A DNA stretch of 64,000 nucleotides from Halopseudomonas pelagia. GTDB lineage: Bacteria; Pseudomonadota; Gammaproteobacteria; Pseudomonadales; Pseudomonadaceae. The notes under the pieces were generated by a model. That model saw only the letters and a list, made by a program, of their open reading frames with translations, had not been told where the DNA came from and ran no database searches. Every line of letters starts with the position of its first letter. The first letter of the stretch is position 1. Location of the stretch: the NCBI RefSeq assembly GCF_009497895.1, contig NZ_CP033116.1, positions 2,232,001 to 2,296,000 of the forward strand. The letters run 5' to 3'. The position numbers and the translations under genes were made by a program. Below, one piece after another: positions 1 to 8,145 of this stretch.

Positions 1-228
1 ACTCTCCGGCATCTGCAGTTGCCCCTGGTACCACTGGGCGCAGAGCGAAAGACGCGTCTGGGTGACATCCAGCAGGTACAGTTGGCTCAGGGTGCAGTCG
101 CTGAGTAGTGCGCAGGCTTCCACCAGAGCGCTGGATAACGCGCTCGGAGTACGCAGCACTGACAGGGCGGCGAAGCGCTCCAGCATTGATTCGGCGAACT
201 GCAAGGGGCGCGGTATCTGCGCAAACAT
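1..228 (-). CDS. Sigma-54-dependent T6SS transcriptional activator, N-terminal part (cut by window edge)
   Basis: The first 76 codons of a gene that continues past the left end of the window. Translating the minus strand from the ATG at 226-228 gives a protein starting MFAQIPRPLQFAESMLERF, followed by a segment with LSQLYLLD that resembles the N-terminal GAF-like sensory domain of the Sfa/VasH activators found next to clpV in Pseudomonas type VI clusters. The start lies 16 bases after the clpV stop, so it is the next gene of the same operon. Such proteins bind upstream of -24/-12 promoters and activate sigma-54 polymerase. The AAA+ and DNA-binding domains are outside the window, so the call rests on similarity of the visible 76 residues and on position. 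Confidence 0.7.
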   Translation of the reverse strand, partial: MFAQIPRPLQFAESMLERFAALSVLRTPSALSSALVEACALLSDCTLSQLYLLDVTQTRLSLCAQWYQGQLQMPES

Positions 229-244
229 CTGTGCGGTTGGGACG

Positions 245-2830
245 TCAGGCGAATTCACAGATCACTGCTCCTTCGCGGTCGAGCGTGGCATGTGCGCGGT
301 GCACTGGCTCGCCGCTGGCCATGGCTTCCAGCAGGCGATCAACTGCCAGCGGTTGCAGCTGCTGATCTATCAACCGGTCGATCAGCCGGGCACCGCTGTC
401 GCTGCGAGCGCACCGCGCAGCGAAATGGTCAACCAATGCCGGGCAATGCGTGAAAGTCAGGTCACGACGCTGCAGACGTTCTCCGAAGCGCGCCAACTTC
501 ATGTTGATCAGTTGCTGCAGTACGTCACCTGCAATCGGGTAGTAGGGTACGACTTGCATGCGGGCCAGTAGCGCGGGCTTGAAATGCTGACTCAGGCGCG
601 GGCGGATCGCTTCTTCCAATTGTTCCGGATCCGGCCGTTGCGCGTCCTGGCAAAGGTGAGCTATCTGTTCGCTGGCCAGGTTCGAGGTCATCAGGATCAG
701 CGTATTGCGGAAGTTGATTTCCCGGCCTTCGCCGTCATTGGCTACGCCCTTGTCGAATATCTGGTAAAAAATATTCATCACGTCAGCGTCGGCTTTCTCT
801 ACTTCATCGAGCAGTATCACCGAATAAGGCTTCTGTCTGACGGCTTCGGTAAGCATGCCGCCCTCGCCATAGCCGACGTATCCGGGCGGCGCGCCGATCA
901 GCCGCGATACCGTGTGCTTCTCCTGAAATTCGGACATGTTGATGGTGGTCAGAAAGCGCTCACCGCCATACAGCAGATCGGCCAGTGCCAGGGCAGTTTC
1001 GGTTTTGCCGACGCCACTGGGGCCGACCAGCAGGAATACGCCGACTGGGGCGTCAGCTCGGTTCAGGCCGGCGGCGCTGGCGCGCATCGCCCGATCCAGC
1101 GCTGCAACTGCCTGCTCCTGGCCGCGCACGCGCTGGCGCAGGTTATCGGCAAAGTGTGAGACGTTGGCATTGTGTTCGCGCGCGAGCTGCGACAACGGAA
1201 CCCCGGTCCAGTGGCTGATCACTTCGGCAATCAGTCGCGGGCAGACCTCGTGGCTAACCAGGCGCTCTTGCGTTTGCGCAGCGGACAGCTCTGCCTGGGT
1301 CTCGCGCAAGCTAGCTTCCAATTCTGCAATATCCTCCCCGGGCGTACTGTCATCAGCGCGTGCGCTAGCGCATTGCTGGCGTAGCTCCAGCAAACTCTCG
1401 GCGAGTGCTTTTTGTGCCAACCAGCGAGCTTCCATCGCTGAAACGCTGGCATGGTCTTCGTCGAGCGTACGTTGCAGGCCGGCAAGTTCATCAGCATTAA
1501 TGGCCAGCCCCGCCTGATGGTCGCGGGTGCCTGCCAGCAGTTGGCGTTGATTCTCTGCAATCCGGGTGCGCAACTTTTCCAATGCGTCAGGGGCGGCAGC
1601 GAGGCTGATCCGGACCCTGGCGCAGGCGGTGTCCAGCACATCAACAGCCTTGTCCGGTAACTGCCGGCCTGCCAGATAACGGGCAGACAGTTCGGCTGCC
1701 GCCACCACTGCGTCATCGCGCAAGTAGATGCCATGGCTTTTTTCATACACCGGCGCCAGGCCACGCAGGATGGTCACAGCTTCGCTGATGCTAGGTTCGT
1801 GCAACTGCACCGGCTGAAACCGTCGGGCCAGGGCCGGGTCTTTTTCAAAATACTGTTTGTATTCGCTCCAGGTAGTAGCGGCGATGGTGCGCAGCTCGCC
1901 GCGGGCGAGTGCCGGTTTGAGCAGGTTGGCCGCGTCGCCACTGCCGGCCTGACCGCCGGCACCGATCAGGGTATGGGCCTCATCGATAAACAGAATGATC
2001 GGCGTGACCGAGGCTTTGACCTCATCGATCACACCCTGAAGGCGTTTTTCGAATTCGCCCTTGATGCTGGCGCCGGCCTGCAGCAGGCCAAGATCCAGGC
2101 AGTGCAGCTCCACCCCTTGCAGCGCAGCAGGCACTTCGCCTTGTACTATGCGTAGCGCCAGGCCTTCTACCACGGCGGTCTTGCCGACCCCGGCCTCACC
2201 GACGACGATGGGATTGTTCTTGCGCCGGCGGGCGAGGATGTCGATCATCTGCCGAATCGCTGCATCGCGACACAGCACGGGGTCCAGGCGACCGTCGCGT
2301 GCTTGCTGGGTAAAGTTGTGGGTGAAGCGGCTTAGCGCGGAATCCGCACCCTTGGACGGTTGCGGCGCGGCCGTTGTGGCTTGCTGGGCCAGCGCGTAAT
2401 CACGCAAGCGTTCAGCATTCAGCTTGCTCAGCAGCGGCTGCAACTGGCTGCCGGCGTAACGTAGCGGGTTGCGCAACAGCGCCAGTACCAGTGCGGCCTG
2501 ATCAACCTGACTCTGGCCCAGCTCCAGGCTGGCCACTAGGAGCGCGTCCTGCAGCCATTGCACAAGCTCCAGCGAAAAGGCGGGATTGCGCGAGGCATTG
2601 TCTTCAGTGCAGGGTTGCAGTATCCGGGCAAATTCACCGGCATCCAGTTGCGCATCCTGCAACGCGCGGTGCAGCACGCTGTCATTGCGCTCCAGGAGCC
2701 CGAGAAGCAGGTCCTCGACCAACACCTTGCTGCCATGCCGCACCACGCAGCGCTCGGCGGCGGCTTCCAGATCCTGCCGGCTTCGGGCATCCAGCGCCTG
2801 TACCAGTTGTTGTAGATCTACATCGATCAT
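245..2830 (-). CDS. tssH: T6SS disaggregase ATPase TssH (ClpV)
   Basis: An 861-residue Hsp100/Clp ATPase that recycles contracted TssB/TssC sheaths in the cytoplasm so the secretion machine can be reassembled. An N-terminal Clp repeat domain spans about residues 1-150. The first AAA+ module has Walker A GEAGVGKTA at 211-219 and Walker B ILFIDEAH, a coiled middle domain lies around 400-520, and the second AAA+ module has GPSGVGKTE near residue 605 and VILLDEVEKA. Length matches ClpV proteins and is close to ClpB. The position after tssG and before a sigma-54 activator, together with a sheath operon upstream, favours ClpV over the heat-shock ClpB. It starts 15 bases after the tssG stop and both ATPase sites look intact. 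Confidence 0.95.
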   Translation of the reverse strand: MIDVDLQQLVQALDARSRQDLEAAAERCVVRHGSKVLVEDLLLGLLERNDSVLHRALQDAQLDAGEFARILQPCTEDNASRNPAFSLELVQWLQDALLVASLELGQSQVDQAALVLALLRNPLRYAGSQLQPLLSKLNAERLRDYALAQQATTAAPQPSKGADSALSRFTHNFTQQARDGRLDPVLCRDAAIRQMIDILARRRKNNPIVVGEAGVGKTAVVEGLALRIVQGEVPAALQGVELHCLDLGLLQAGASIKGEFEKRLQGVIDEVKASVTPIILFIDEAHTLIGAGGQAGSGDAANLLKPALARGELRTIAATTWSEYKQYFEKDPALARRFQPVQLHEPSISEAVTILRGLAPVYEKSHGIYLRDDAVVAAAELSARYLAGRQLPDKAVDVLDTACARVRISLAAAPDALEKLRTRIAENQRQLLAGTRDHQAGLAINADELAGLQRTLDEDHASVSAMEARWLAQKALAESLLELRQQCASARADDSTPGEDIAELEASLRETQAELSAAQTQERLVSHEVCPRLIAEVISHWTGVPLSQLAREHNANVSHFADNLRQRVRGQEQAVAALDRAMRASAAGLNRADAPVGVFLLVGPSGVGKTETALALADLLYGGERFLTTINMSEFQEKHTVSRLIGAPPGYVGYGEGGMLTEAVRQKPYSVILLDEVEKADADVMNIFYQIFDKGVANDGEGREINFRNTLILMTSNLASEQIAHLCQDAQRPDPEQLEEAIRPRLSQHFKPALLARMQVVPYYPIAGDVLQQLINMKLARFGERLQRRDLTFTHCPALVDHFAARCARSDSGARLIDRLIDQQLQPLAVDRLLEAMASGEPVHRAHATLDREGAVICEFA

Positions 2831-2845
2831 GAGGTTATCAATCCT

Positions 2846-3865
2846 TTAATAAGCTTTGCTGCTGAGCGTTACCGCGGGGTCCGCACAGGCGCCCAGGGCA
2901 TCCGAGCCGAGCCAACTGGTCCAGCCCAACAGGCAGGGGCTGTCGGCTTGTAAGCGCGGTTCGCGAACGGCGTTTTTGCACAACTGCAGGCGGATGTCGT
3001 AATCCAGCGGATCACGCAGTGCGAAACGCACCAGTGCGCAAAGGCCGCGAAATTCGGTGCCGGTCGGTAGAAATTCATGAAAGCGCTCCCAATCCAGCTG
3101 TTGGATATGGATGCGAAATTTGCCGCTGCGGTCGCGCACCTGATCCCCCAGGACCAGACTCTCGCCGAGCGCACTGTTGGCCAGACCAAGACGGTTGTGC
3201 TGTTCGGGCTGCACCTCGACCTGGCGTTCCATGCACTGTTCGATATGCAGCGCCTGATGCCGAAAGTAGTAGCGCAGCACCGACTCGATGACTGCGGCGG
3301 ATTGCACGCGCAGACTGAGCAGGCCGAGATAGGGCAGCAGACGCTTCCAGTTCAGCTCCGAGTGAGAGCGGATCGACTCGCCGCCGAGTCCGATAAGCGA
3401 AAACAGTTGGGAAGAGAAGGGATCCAGAGCGCCGCTGGAAAAGCGCGAGTAATAGCGATACTTCTGCCAGATCGGCAGCAGCAGACGTTGCAGGCGGTTA
3501 TTGAACAGGTCGAGAAATTCCCGGGTCGGATTTCCCTCGGCGGTGTCGCCTAGCGCCTGTTCCGCATAGAACGCCGGCAAGGGCGATCCGGCACCGAACA
3601 GACTGATCAGATTGAGCCGCAGGCGCGCGCGGGTTTCGCCGTTCTCACGGAAAAACTCTACCCGTTCTATATCGCTGCCGGGGAAGCCCATGCTCGGATT
3701 CGCCTGGAACTCGATCAGGCTGTATAGCGCGTCTTCGTTGTGCTCTGGGTATTCGCTGCGCAGTCGCTCCATTACCTGTAGTACACCCTGGAACAGGCTG
3801 TACTCGCGAATGTTGCGACTCAGCAGGTTCAGAGCAGGGGCTGTTGCCCCATGCGTGGTGTCCAT
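2846..3865 (-). CDS. tssG: T6SS baseplate subunit TssG
   Basis: A 339-residue protein of the TssG (VasB/ImpH) family, which together with TssF forms the wedge of the T6SS baseplate on which the sheath is built. The N-terminal half carries the family-type run IEFQANPSMGFPGSDIE and later LRLNLISLFGAGSPLP. Length is normal. The ATG at 3863-3865 lies inside the 3' end of tssF, giving a 37-base overlap and probable translational coupling that would keep TssF and TssG in proportion. No signal peptide or membrane segment is visible, as expected for a cytoplasmic baseplate part. Confidence 0.93.
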   Translation of the reverse strand: MDTTHGATAPALNLLSRNIREYSLFQGVLQVMERLRSEYPEHNEDALYSLIEFQANPSMGFPGSDIERVEFFRENGETRARLRLNLISLFGAGSPLPAFYAEQALGDTAEGNPTREFLDLFNNRLQRLLLPIWQKYRYYSRFSSGALDPFSSQLFSLIGLGGESIRSHSELNWKRLLPYLGLLSLRVQSAAVIESVLRYYFRHQALHIEQCMERQVEVQPEQHNRLGLANSALGESLVLGDQVRDRSGKFRIHIQQLDWERFHEFLPTGTEFRGLCALVRFALRDPLDYDIRLQLCKNAVREPRLQADSPCLLGWTSWLGSDALGACADPAVTLSSKAY

Positions 3866-5616
3866 TGGTAAATCTCTCCTTTGCTGCTGCGTACGGTCAG
3901 TTCGTGATAGGAATTGAGGCTGGCGTACAGCGCGAAAAACTCGTTCAGAATGGAGGCGAATACGAACAGGTCGCCTTCACCCAGGTAGCCGTCGGTATCC
4001 ATTTCCAGTTCGGTGCGTACACCGCGCACAGGTAGGCCGCGGTAGAGACGGTCGACGCTGCTGTGGCTGATTTTTTTCAGGCCGTTGAGCAGCCGTTGGC
4101 TGACCTTGGCGGCGTGCTGGTCGTAATGCCGCGGCAAGTCATAGGTTTCCAGAATCACCTTGAGCGCCTCGACGTTGGCCAGGGACAGATAATTCAGCGA
4201 CATGTTGCTGATCAGCTTCCAGAGAAAATCCTGCTGCAGCGGCGGCGCGTAGCTGGCGGTGACGGCGCTGATGTTGCGAAAGCGCAGAAATTCCGGCGTG
4301 CCTTCGCTGGGGCGACAGATGGCGCCGAGTGGCAGTTGCAATGGCAGGTTCTGGTTGGTGCAGGTCAGCTCTACCGACAGGGTCTCGTGCTGCTCGAAGC
4401 TGCGCATGCCGAAACTCAGATAGGTGTCCATGCCGTCATCGAGCAGAGAGGGATTCTGCCGCAGGCTGTAATAGGGGCGCGCCTCGGGAAAGTCGAAGCT
4501 GGCGTCATGCTCGAATGACTCGAAGGGGACGTACTCCTCGTAACCCATGCCGCCGGGCTTCCAACCGGTCACCCGGTCTACCGAAAACACGCCGCAATGC
4601 GCACTTTCATACTCGGCCGGGCGCAGCATATATCTGTCCTGTCTGCCGTCGAGGCGAATGGGAGTGGCATCGTGGGCGAACAGGTTGACGATGGGGGTGC
4701 AATACAGCCGAATATTGTCCAGCGTCGGCTTGACCCGCTGCGAGCCCGAGCGATTGAGTTCGATACGCAATTCAAAACCGCCGGTGCGCTTGAGCAGATC
4801 CTCGGAGAAGCTCTGGATGGCTTTGAGCCCGCCGATGTCGACGAACAGGAATTTCTCCTGGAATGCGAAGTACTCCTGCAGGTAGCGGTAGCCGCGAAAG
4901 GTATTCACCGGGTAGGGCACCAATGCTTCATCTTCATCGAAACCTGCCGGCTTGAGCAGACTGCGATCAAGCTTCAGCCCGGGCACTGGGCGGTCAAAAC
5001 TGTCTTTCAAGGGTTTACCAGCGTTGTCCAGCAGCACCAGCTGGATATCCTCGGTATGCCGCAGCAGGCTGAGGTACAAGGTCTGGCTGATGTAACGTTC
5101 ACCGGCCAGATGCAAACGCAGCTTGTCCAGTTGAACATCGGCGAGCTTGCCGCCATTCACGCCCAGTCGCAGGCTCAGCAATGCGCCGTCACCCTTGACC
5201 GAATAGTCTACGGCGCGCATGGCCAGGGCGGTCAACTCGGTATTGGCGGTGGTCCTGAAGCGGCAGGCCACGCCCTTGATCGGATTGGATTCCACTGGCG
5301 TATCGCGCGGGACGATCACCGCCGCGCCGGGTGCTGACATGGGCTCGAACTGCAGCATGCTGAAGGCCGGCAGTGGGCGCATATAGTTGGGCCAGAGCAG
5401 GTACATCAACGAGTGCGTCAGCTCCGGCAGCTCGTCATCGAGCTTTTGCCGCAGGCGCCCGGTAAGAAAGGCGAAGCCCTCCAGCAGACGCTCGACGTCA
5501 GGATCACGGCCGCTTTGGCCTAAAAACGGGGCGAGCGCCGGGCTACGTTCGGCAAAGCGCTTGCCGAGCTGACGCAGTGCGGTCAACTCGCCTTGATAGT
5601 AATGATTGAATGACAT
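3829..5616 (-). CDS. tssF: T6SS baseplate subunit TssF
   Basis: A 595-residue TssF (VasA/ImpG) protein, the large wedge subunit of the T6SS baseplate that contacts TssE, TssG and TssK. The start MSFNHYYQGELTALRQLGK and the following RSPALAPFLG and DPDVERLLEGFAFLTGRLRQ are typical of the family N-terminus, and the length is as expected. The gene follows tssE after an 82-base gap that contains a hairpin (5670-5688) and overlaps tssG by 37 bases. No frameshift or missing section is visible. Confidence 0.94.
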   Translation of the reverse strand: MSFNHYYQGELTALRQLGKRFAERSPALAPFLGQSGRDPDVERLLEGFAFLTGRLRQKLDDELPELTHSLMYLLWPNYMRPLPAFSMLQFEPMSAPGAAVIVPRDTPVESNPIKGVACRFRTTANTELTALAMRAVDYSVKGDGALLSLRLGVNGGKLADVQLDKLRLHLAGERYISQTLYLSLLRHTEDIQLVLLDNAGKPLKDSFDRPVPGLKLDRSLLKPAGFDEDEALVPYPVNTFRGYRYLQEYFAFQEKFLFVDIGGLKAIQSFSEDLLKRTGGFELRIELNRSGSQRVKPTLDNIRLYCTPIVNLFAHDATPIRLDGRQDRYMLRPAEYESAHCGVFSVDRVTGWKPGGMGYEEYVPFESFEHDASFDFPEARPYYSLRQNPSLLDDGMDTYLSFGMRSFEQHETLSVELTCTNQNLPLQLPLGAICRPSEGTPEFLRFRNISAVTASYAPPLQQDFLWKLISNMSLNYLSLANVEALKVILETYDLPRHYDQHAAKVSQRLLNGLKKISHSSVDRLYRGLPVRGVRTELEMDTDGYLGEGDLFVFASILNEFFALYASLNSYHELTVRSSKGEIYQWTPRMGQQPLL

Positions 5617-5669
5617 TCAGTCAGTCTCTGGTATTCGCGGTGTTCGAATAGTCGTTGTGGGCAAAGCGC

Positions 5670-5688
5670 TGCCGCGCGAGGCGCGGCA
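5670..5688. promoter_or_regulatory. GC-rich hairpin between tssE and tssF
   Basis: TGCCGCGC, loop GAG, GCGCGGCA: a perfect 8-bp stem in the only sizeable gap (82 bases) among tssC, tssE, tssF and tssG. It has no following U-run, so it is not a standard terminator. It could be an RNA processing or stabilising element that sets expression of the part downstream of tssE. The stem is directly visible; the role is inferred. Confidence 0.4.
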
Positions 5689-5698
5689 CTGCCTGCTT

Positions 5699-6103
5699 CT
5701 ACTGAACCTGCACTTGACCACTGCCGTTAAGCCGTGCGGTAAAGCTGACCGGGCGGCGTTGACCGTCCAGATCAACCATGCCTTCGAGCGCAAACGCCAG
5801 GTTCAGAGGGTCTTGCTCGCGGGGCAGGGCAACCACCCTGACCTGAGAAAGACGCGGTTCGTAGGCTTCGATAAAGCTTTCGATGGCGACACGTGCCTGT
5901 TGCAGCGAATCGTGCAGCGACAGGCGCATGTCATTGAGGTCGGGCAGCCCGTAATCCGGTAGTGCCTGAACACTGCCGGCGCGGGTACTGAGCATCTTCG
6001 CCAGGTGCGCAGCGATCGAGGCGACGATTGCCTGGTCGACACTCAGGCTGCTGCGTTTCGCGGAGTCGCCGGCCAGGCGCTCGAACAGGCTGCCGTAACC
6101 CAT
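5699..6103 (-). CDS. tssE: T6SS baseplate subunit TssE
   Basis: A 134-residue protein of the gp25/TssE family, the baseplate subunit that nucleates sheath polymerisation. It shows the family-type N-terminus MGYGSLFERL, the central ALPDYGLPDLNDM and the segment IEAYEPRLSQVRV, which corresponds to the conserved gp25 region around E-P-R-L. Length is normal. The ATG is three bases after the tssC stop (6107), so the two genes are tightly coupled. An 82-base gap separates it from tssF. Confidence 0.92.
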   Translation of the reverse strand: MGYGSLFERLAGDSAKRSSLSVDQAIVASIAAHLAKMLSTRAGSVQALPDYGLPDLNDMRLSLHDSLQQARVAIESFIEAYEPRLSQVRVVALPREQDPLNLAFALEGMVDLDGQRRPVSFTARLNGSGQVQVQ

Positions 6104-6106
6104 GGG

Positions 6107-7582
6107 TTATTCCTTTTCCATCTTGCCGACCAGCGACAGGGTGAAGTCCGCGCCCATGTACTTGAAATGCGGGCGCACGCTCAGACCCACGCGGTACATG
6201 CCCGGCTGACCTTCAATATCGCTGACGGTAATCTGCGCTGCCCGCAGCGGGCGGCGGCCACGTACTTCGGCATTGGGGTTGTCCTGATCGGCCACGTACT
6301 GGCGGATCCACTTGTTCAGTTCCAGCTCCAGATCGGTGCGCTCCTTCCAGGAACCGATCTGTTCACGCTGCAGCACCTTCAGGTAATGAGCCAGACGGTT
6401 GACGATGAACAGGTAAGGCAGTTGCGTGCCCAGGCGGTAGTTCAACTCGGCTGCCTTGCCTTCTTCACTGTTGCCGAAGAACTTGGCTTTCTGCGTGGAG
6501 TTGGCGGAGAAGAACGCCGCGTTGTCGCTGCCCTTGCGCATGGTCAGGGCGATAAAACCTTCGTCGGCCAGTTCATACTCGCGACGATCGGAGACCAGCA
6601 CCTCGGTCGGAATCTTGGTCTCGATTTCGCCCATGCTTTCAAAATGATGCAGCGGCAGATCTTCCACCGCGCCACCGCTTTGCGGGCCGATGATGTTCGG
6701 GCACCAGCGAAACTTGGCGAAGCTTTCGGTAAGGCGAGTAGCGAAGGTGAACGCCGTGTTACCCCACAAATAGTCTTCGTGGTTATTGGAGACGTTTTCC
6801 TTGTAGACGAAGCTCTTGACCGGGTTGTCTTCCGGGTCATAGGGGTTGCGCAGCAGAAAGCGCGGCAGGGTCAGACCCACGTAGCGCGCATCTTCCTTTT
6901 CGCGGAAGGCTTGCCACTTGGCGAACTGCGGGCCTTCGAAATGATCCTTCAGATCCTTGATATCCGGCAGGCCGGTAAAGCTCTCCAGACCGAAGAATTT
7001 GGGGCCGGCAGCAGCGATAAAGGGCGCGTGTGACATGCTCGCCACACTCGCCACATGCTGCAGGGTTTTCATGTCCTGGGAGCTGGGGTCGAAGTAGTAG
7101 TTGGCAATCAGTGCGCCGACCGGCTGACCACCGAACTGGCCGTATTCGGCGGTGTAGACATGCTTGTAGAGGCCCGATTGCACGATTTCCGGGCTGTCTT
7201 CAAAGTCTTCGAGCAGGTCCTGTTTGGACGCGTTGATGACTTCCAGCTTGATGTTCTCGCGGAAATTGGTCCGATCGACCAGTACCTGCAAACCGCGCCA
7301 GGACGATTCCAGTGCCTGAAAGCTGGGCTCGTGAAGGATTTCGTCCATCTGCCGGCTCAGTTTGGCGTCGATCTCGGCAAGCATGCGATCGACCATGGCC
7401 TTTTTCACCGGCTCCTTGTCATTCTGCGGTTTCAGCAACTCCTCGATAAACGCTGACACGCCGCGTTTGGCGATGCCGTACGCCTCGTCGTCCGGCGTCA
7501 GACGGGTTTCAGCGATAATGCTGTCGAGAATGCTGACTTCTCCGGCCTTCTGGCCGCTTTCTGCTGCTGCACGGGTACTCAT
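6107..7582 (-). CDS. tssC: T6SS sheath large subunit TssC
   Basis: A 491-residue TssC (VipB/ImpC) protein, the large subunit of the contractile sheath that propels the Hcp tube. Family hallmarks include SFQALESSWRGLQVLVDRTNF, the YGQFGGQPVGALI stretch and a C-terminal VGLSVRPHFKYMGADFTLSLVGKM. Length is standard. It follows tssB after 36 bases. Heterodimers of TssB and TssC are remodelled by the ClpV encoded downstream. No internal stop or deletion is seen. Confidence 0.96.
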   Translation of the reverse strand: MSTRAAAESGQKAGEVSILDSIIAETRLTPDDEAYGIAKRGVSAFIEELLKPQNDKEPVKKAMVDRMLAEIDAKLSRQMDEILHEPSFQALESSWRGLQVLVDRTNFRENIKLEVINASKQDLLEDFEDSPEIVQSGLYKHVYTAEYGQFGGQPVGALIANYYFDPSSQDMKTLQHVASVASMSHAPFIAAAGPKFFGLESFTGLPDIKDLKDHFEGPQFAKWQAFREKEDARYVGLTLPRFLLRNPYDPEDNPVKSFVYKENVSNNHEDYLWGNTAFTFATRLTESFAKFRWCPNIIGPQSGGAVEDLPLHHFESMGEIETKIPTEVLVSDRREYELADEGFIALTMRKGSDNAAFFSANSTQKAKFFGNSEEGKAAELNYRLGTQLPYLFIVNRLAHYLKVLQREQIGSWKERTDLELELNKWIRQYVADQDNPNAEVRGRRPLRAAQITVSDIEGQPGMYRVGLSVRPHFKYMGADFTLSLVGKMEKE

Positions 7583-7618
7583 GAATAAGCGTCCTTGTTT
7601 GGGGGATCGGTTAGGTGA

Positions 7619-8128
7619 TCAGGCTTTGGGCTGGTCTTGTGAATCCAGGCCCAGTTCGGCGAGTACCCGTTCACGGGAGTCATCGTCGCTGAGCACGCTT
7701 TCGATCGCCTTGCGGAACGCGGGTGCGTTACCTAACGGGCCTTTCAGGGCCACCAGCGCGTCACGCAACTCCATCAGTTTCTGCAGTTCCGGTACCTGAG
7801 CGACCAGGCTGGCGGGATTGAAATCCTTCATGGAATCAATCTTCAGATGCACATTCAGGCTGTCATCGGCGTTTTCATCGTTGTGCAGGCGGTTAGGCAC
7901 CACGAAGTCGAGCGTCAGTTCCTGTTTGGCCAGCACCTCATCGAAGTTGCCCTTGTCGATCGCGATGGGCTTGCGCTGTTCGATGCTGCGGTCATCAGGA
8001 CGCTGGGTAAAATCCCCCAGCACCATCAGTTTCAGCGGCAGTTCGACTTCTTCCTGGGCGCCACCATTGGTGGGGGTGAAAGTGACATTAACGCGTTCTT
8101 TGGGCGCTACTGAGCCGTCTTTGGCCAT
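7619..8128 (-). CDS. tssB: T6SS sheath small subunit TssB
   Basis: A 169-residue TssB (VipA/ImpB) protein that pairs with TssC to build the cytoplasmic contractile sheath. It starts MAKDGSVAPKERVNV and carries the conserved ELPLKLMVLGDFTQRPDDRSIEQRKPIAIDKGNFDEVL segment in the first third, shown here only as a landmark around residues 25-65. Length is typical. The tssA stop (8146) is 17 bases upstream, consistent with one transcript tssA-B-C-E-F-G-H. Confidence 0.96.
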   Translation of the reverse strand: MAKDGSVAPKERVNVTFTPTNGGAQEEVELPLKLMVLGDFTQRPDDRSIEQRKPIAIDKGNFDEVLAKQELTLDFVVPNRLHNDENADDSLNVHLKIDSMKDFNPASLVAQVPELQKLMELRDALVALKGPLGNAPAFRKAIESVLSDDDSRERVLAELGLDSQDQPKA

Positions 8129-8145
8129 GATCTTCTCCGTTACAG

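Noticed and set aside
245..2830. Reading the Clp ATPase as the heat-shock disaggregase ClpB
   Set aside because: It sits inside a tssA-B-C-E-F-G operon followed by a T6SS sigma-54 activator, so ClpV is the better call.
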